Shown: positions 61,107 through 64,000 of the stretch, one piece after another | Layout of the letters: each line of letters starts with the position of its first letter | How positions within the stretch are numbered: position 1 is the first letter of the stretch | From: Diplonema papillatum | Taxonomy: Eukaryota; Euglenozoa; Diplonemea; Diplonemida; Diplonemidae | Length of the DNA: 64,000 nucleotides | Direction: 5' to 3' | Assembly (NCBI GenBank): GCA_030068145.1 | Contig: JAPJBO010001100.1 | Span: 1 to 64,000 of the forward strand | Notes under the pieces: model-generated | The model's database searches: none | Seen by the model: the letters and a program-made list of their open reading frames with translations, nothing else | What the model was told of the DNA's origin: nothing | Position numbers and translations under genes: made by a program

Positions 61107-62261
61107 AACGGGGAGAAGGTTTACTCGCGTGACATCGCGCTGAAGATCCTCGCGGAGCGTGGGCTGACCAGCGGCAGCACCGCGCAGATGCTGTGCGTGC
61201 ACACGCTGATGCGCGGGTGCGTGAACGCGTTCGTCGAGCTGCACCGCCTGTCGCGGCGGCCGCCGATCTGCGTCAACGAGCTGGCCGGCGACATGTTCAG
61301 CCTGTCTGAAGACCGGCTGCCGTGGGTCACCGAGATGCTGACGGAAGCGGAAGAGCTCAAGCGGAAGAGTCGGTTCAGCGAAGTATACGACCGGTACGTC
61401 ACCCTCGCCGACTTCTTCGAAGCCGGCGGGGATTACGCGACGACCGTGGATTTCCACAACATGGGGTTGAAATGCGCCCGCCTGGGCACAGACAAGGCGC
61501 TGGAGTGCCGCGCGCACGAGATGCTAGGGCTCGTGCACGAACGTCGCGGCGTGCTGCCGGAGGCGGCGAAGTGCTTCGAGGCGTTCCTGCGCATCTCCGA
61601 AGCCGCGCGCGCCCCGGACCAAAAACGGAGGGCCAACTGCAACCTCATACGGGTCTACTCCGCGATTGCCGCGGAGCGAGAGCAGACTGGGCGGTACGAG
61701 GACGCCCGGGACCACTACTCGAAGGCCGTGCACACCGCGGCCGCCAACGGCGACCACGACGCCGAAGGGGAAGCGTACAGCAAGCTCGGCAGCATCACCG
61801 TGCTCCTTGGAGACCTGCAGAAGGCACTCGAGTACCAAAAACGGTTCCTCCTCGTCAGCAAGCAGATGCGCAGCGAACGGAAGGAGGGCAGGGCTGTGCG
61901 GGAGTGCGCGAGCTTGCAAGAAAAGCTGGAGCACCGGGAAGACGCGGTGGCCTCGCTCAAGCGGGCCCTCGAGATAGCAGAGGAGCAGCACGACCTATCG
62001 GCCATCGCCGACACCTGCAAGCAGCTCGGGTCCCTGTACACTGCGCTCGATGAACACGCGAAGGCTGTGCACTGCCACAAAGAGTGCTACCGCGTCGCCA
62101 AAGTGCTCAACGACCCCGCGAAGGTGCAGGAGGCGAGGATCCAAGTCGGGATGGCGGAGGGCAACCTGCGCTGGCTCACGGCGAGTGGGACGGGGTACGT
62201 TGGAATGGTGTCGTCCGACATTCAGAGCCTCTTGGCGTGGAAGAGTAAAGGGACAATTTAA
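61107..62261 (+). CDS. TTC29-like tetratricopeptide protein, exon 2
   Basis: 384 codons after the acceptor ACACCGCAG in phase 0, starting NGEKVYSRDIALKILAERGL; with exon 1 the protein has 401 residues. The N-terminal helical block (CVHTLMRGCVNAFVELHRLS) precedes about six TPR helix pairs from residue 110 on: FFEAGGDYATTVDFHNMGLK, HERRGVLPEAAKCFEAFLRI, EQTGRYEDARDHYSKAVHTA, SITVLLGDLQKALEYQKRFL, LEHREDAVASLKRALEIAEE, YTALDEHAKAVHCHKECYRV. The length and order of N-terminal block then TPRs fit TTC29, an axonemal protein needed for flagellar motility, which would imply a flagellated cell. LGN/GPSM2-type TPR adaptors share the repeat pattern; the absence of GoLoco motifs argues against them. Confidence 0.65.
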   Translation, partial: NGEKVYSRDIALKILAERGLTSGSTAQMLCVHTLMRGCVNAFVELHRLSRRPPICVNELAGDMFSLSEDRLPWVTEMLTEAEELKRKSRFSEVYDRYVTLADFFEAGGDYATTVDFHNMGLKCARLGTDKALECRAHEMLGLVHERRGVLPEAAKCFEAFLRISEAARAPDQKRRANCNLIRVYSAIAAEREQTGRYEDARDHYSKAVHTAAANGDHDAEGEAYSKLGSITVLLGDLQKALEYQKRFLLVSKQMRSERKEGRAVRECASLQEKLEHREDAVASLKRALEIAEEQHDLSAIADTCKQLGSLYTALDEHAKAVHCHKECYRVAKVLNDPAKVQEARIQVGMAEGNLRWLTASGTGYVGMVSSDIQSLLAWKSKGTI

Positions 62262-62650
62262 ATCCTTGAACTCCTGCGTGCGATGTGTGTATGTGTATGT
62301 GTGTGTGTGTGTGTACCCTGTTTTTACGTGGGCGGCCTCAGGCCATAGCTGGTAGACGCTTCTTCGCACATTCTGTCGCCCTGGCGGCGACAGATGGGAC
62401 AACCAACTTCCTACATGAGCCTTAGAACCGGCAAGGTCGAGAAGATACCCTGACGCACCTTTTCACGGCGCAGTTCTGGCTGTGACAAGCTACGGACAGC
62501 TGTCTGGCAAACACACCGCTGTCCTGTCTGCGACACACTCCGTCTTATGTGTCCGTGTGCTGCTGGCTGCAGCATGTATCCGGGGTTTCTTGTGCGCAAG
62601 CTGGTTTCCCATAGCATCGTGCTGAGGTTGACAGACGGGGTTTTTTTGTT
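62262..62650 (+). other. 3' flank with a GT microsatellite
   Basis: A (TG)n tract spans about 62283-62313. 62326-62345 (ACGTGGGCGGCCTCAGG) resembles the flank after the third 53-bp repeat at 47064. No gene. Confidence 0.5.
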
Positions 62651-62866
62651 GTATAAGCACCTGCTTTGTAGGAAATACTTGAGGAGACTGCCAGCTGCAA
62701 AAGATCAAAGGAGGTAAATGTGCTGTAGCCCACACGAAACACAGGTGAATCTGGGTTCAGTGGCGGGCGTAAGCGTTCAACAAAAAAGACCCACTTTGTA
62801 GTTGTATTGTTTTCTCCCCCTCTAGCCTCCTTCGAAGTAAGCACAAGACAGCCCCTCGAGTATTTT
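62651..62866 (+). mobile_element. MITE M1 copy
   Basis: Full copy with the canonical inner edges GGAGGTAAATGTG and CCCCCTCTAGCCTCC and the outer end CCTCGAGTATTTT. Followed at 62868-62970 by a family F fragment (GATCGATGGCAGCGTACTAT). Confidence 0.8.
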
Positions 62867-62970
62867 CTAACAAATGCAATTTGACAAGAACAAAAACAGA
62901 TCGATGGCAGCGTACTATCCTCACTCCCGTTAGATGAGCAAAACAGGTTTGAAGGAAGTGCGCACAAACA

Positions 62971-63830
62971 AAGTGTAGGACTTCGAGAGCCGGCTAATCG
63001 CCGAGACACTCCTCTTTACAGGCCACCGCCTGTATATGACTCCGGAAGGGTCGCCATCGCGTATGTTTGTTCGGGCGCGGAAGTGGGCTCGAAACCTGGG
63101 TGTGATGTGATCTGTCTGGGTCAGCTCTTGCCACACCTGCGGGGGCCACTCGGGCGAGCCTTGTTAGCTCCAGCTTCTCTGAGGCCAGACTTCGCCGTGC
63201 ACCTGATTCAAAGCTTGGCAGCTCTCGTGCCAGGCTGCTTTTTTGTGGCTGCAGTGCGGGGTTTCTTGATTTTTCGCCTTGTTTTCGCATTCTGCAGCCA
63301 CTATTCCAGCCTAAACGAGCATCCGACAACTTTTCCTGGCCACCTGAGTGGTGGGCTTCTGGTTTTGCGGCCCAACTTGAGCACGAAAGGGCAAGAAAGC
63401 GTACAGCGTATCACGTCCCCTCGACCGCTCTGCCCTCTCCAGAAGTCCAGGCCAGTTCTTTTTGATTCAACGACTCACCACGCAAGCCGGGGCTCAACCA
63501 TTCCTGCTTCAGCTCTCCGCCTCCGACTCGTTGAACCCCCTGCTCTGCTCGTGCAGAGAGCAACCTTCTTCCACGATTTGTCGCACCCGCTCTGTCTTCC
63601 TCCCATCCCGTTTCCTTGCCCACGTTGTCTGTCAAAAAAGAAAGAAAGAAGAAGCACCCCCCCCGTTCGGGAAAAGAGAATCCGGAAAGAAAGTAAAACA
63701 AAAGCGAAGAAGAACAAAGCCGAGACTGCATCCAAAACTGTTGCTTCCTTTAAAGCCTTCAGGCAAAAACCCGTTTTCACTCTTCTTCCCTTCCAGCTCG
63801 CAGCGGCAAACTCATTTAATGCGTCAGTGT
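62971..63830 (+). other. Intergenic, no supported gene
   Basis: A plus-strand frame spans 63083-63832 but lacks any recognisable domain, has no strong codon bias like the confirmed genes, and overlaps a second open frame. I see nothing else. Confidence 0.4.
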
Positions 63831-64000
63831 AGTGCGCGTGCAGCCTAGGACATTTAGGAGCATCACAGACCTGCTATTGGCTCGCTCTTCCGCGCGCTAT
63901 AAGTCACGCGCAGTCCCCTTAAGAAGTAGTGCGCGTGCAGCCTAGGACATTTAGGAGCATCACAGACCTGCTATTGGCTCGCTCTTCCGCGCGCTATAAG
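63831..64000 (+). repeat. 97-bp tandem repeat reaching the window edge
   Basis: AGTGCGCGTGCAGCCTAGGA begins at 63831 and again at 63928, period 97. The second unit is cut by the window end after CGCGCGCTATAAG. Likely continues beyond the window. Confidence 0.85.

Noticed and set aside
63083..63832. 249-codon plus-strand frame
   Set aside because: Composition is like translated intergenic DNA, with no domain and a second overlapping open frame.

Overview
The window looks like nuclear DNA of a eukaryotic microbe, probably a flagellated protist or alga. Support comes from eukaryote-only proteins (exocyst Sec15, eIF2D, an ISWI/BAZ-type WSD protein, an HMG-box/Tudor protein, a TTC29-like axonemal TPR protein), GT-AG introns inferred from reading-frame continuity, ATG starts with A or G at -3, a long LINE retrotransposon and dense short repeats. 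Exons are GC-rich with strong third-position bias; the DNA between them is lower in GC and repeat-rich. No rRNA, tRNA, CRISPR array or prokaryotic operon was seen. Layout: 0-4.6 kb repeats, hairpins and two inverted-repeat cassettes with Crypton-like recombinase N-terminal domains; 4.8-7.7 kb Sec15, with its 3' end copied twice downstream; 11.5-13.8 kb eIF2D carrying an inserted PDZ domain; 15.8-17.3 kb a 58-bp minisatellite; 17.4-21.9 kb a Tudor/HMG-box/TFIIS-N-like chromatin gene in two exons; 22-26 kb dispersed elements; 26.4-28.9 kb an acidic WSD protein with tandemly repeated splice-acceptor units; 29-37 kb MITEs, minisatellites, a LINE remnant and a candidate chain of tiny exons; 37.4-38.5 kb a membrane-anchored, probably mitochondrial protein with copied 3' ends; 41.6-47.1 kb LINE insertions between 53-bp direct repeats; 47.9-52.7 kb a protein with three cyclic-nucleotide-binding-like domains; 53-59 kb repeats and weak coding-like segments; 59.0-62.3 kb the TTC29-like gene; then repeats to the end. 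All confident genes lie on the + strand and have unrelated housekeeping or cytoskeletal roles, so no operon-like logic is expected. Two patterns tie the window together. First, almost every gene has one to three partial copies of an exon edge (5' end, 3' end, or an edge with its splice site) placed in the adjacent non-coding DNA, sometimes inverted. Second, a MITE family present about ten times carries both a donor-like and an acceptor-like splice signal at the inner ends of its inverted repeats, the architecture expected of an introner-type element.
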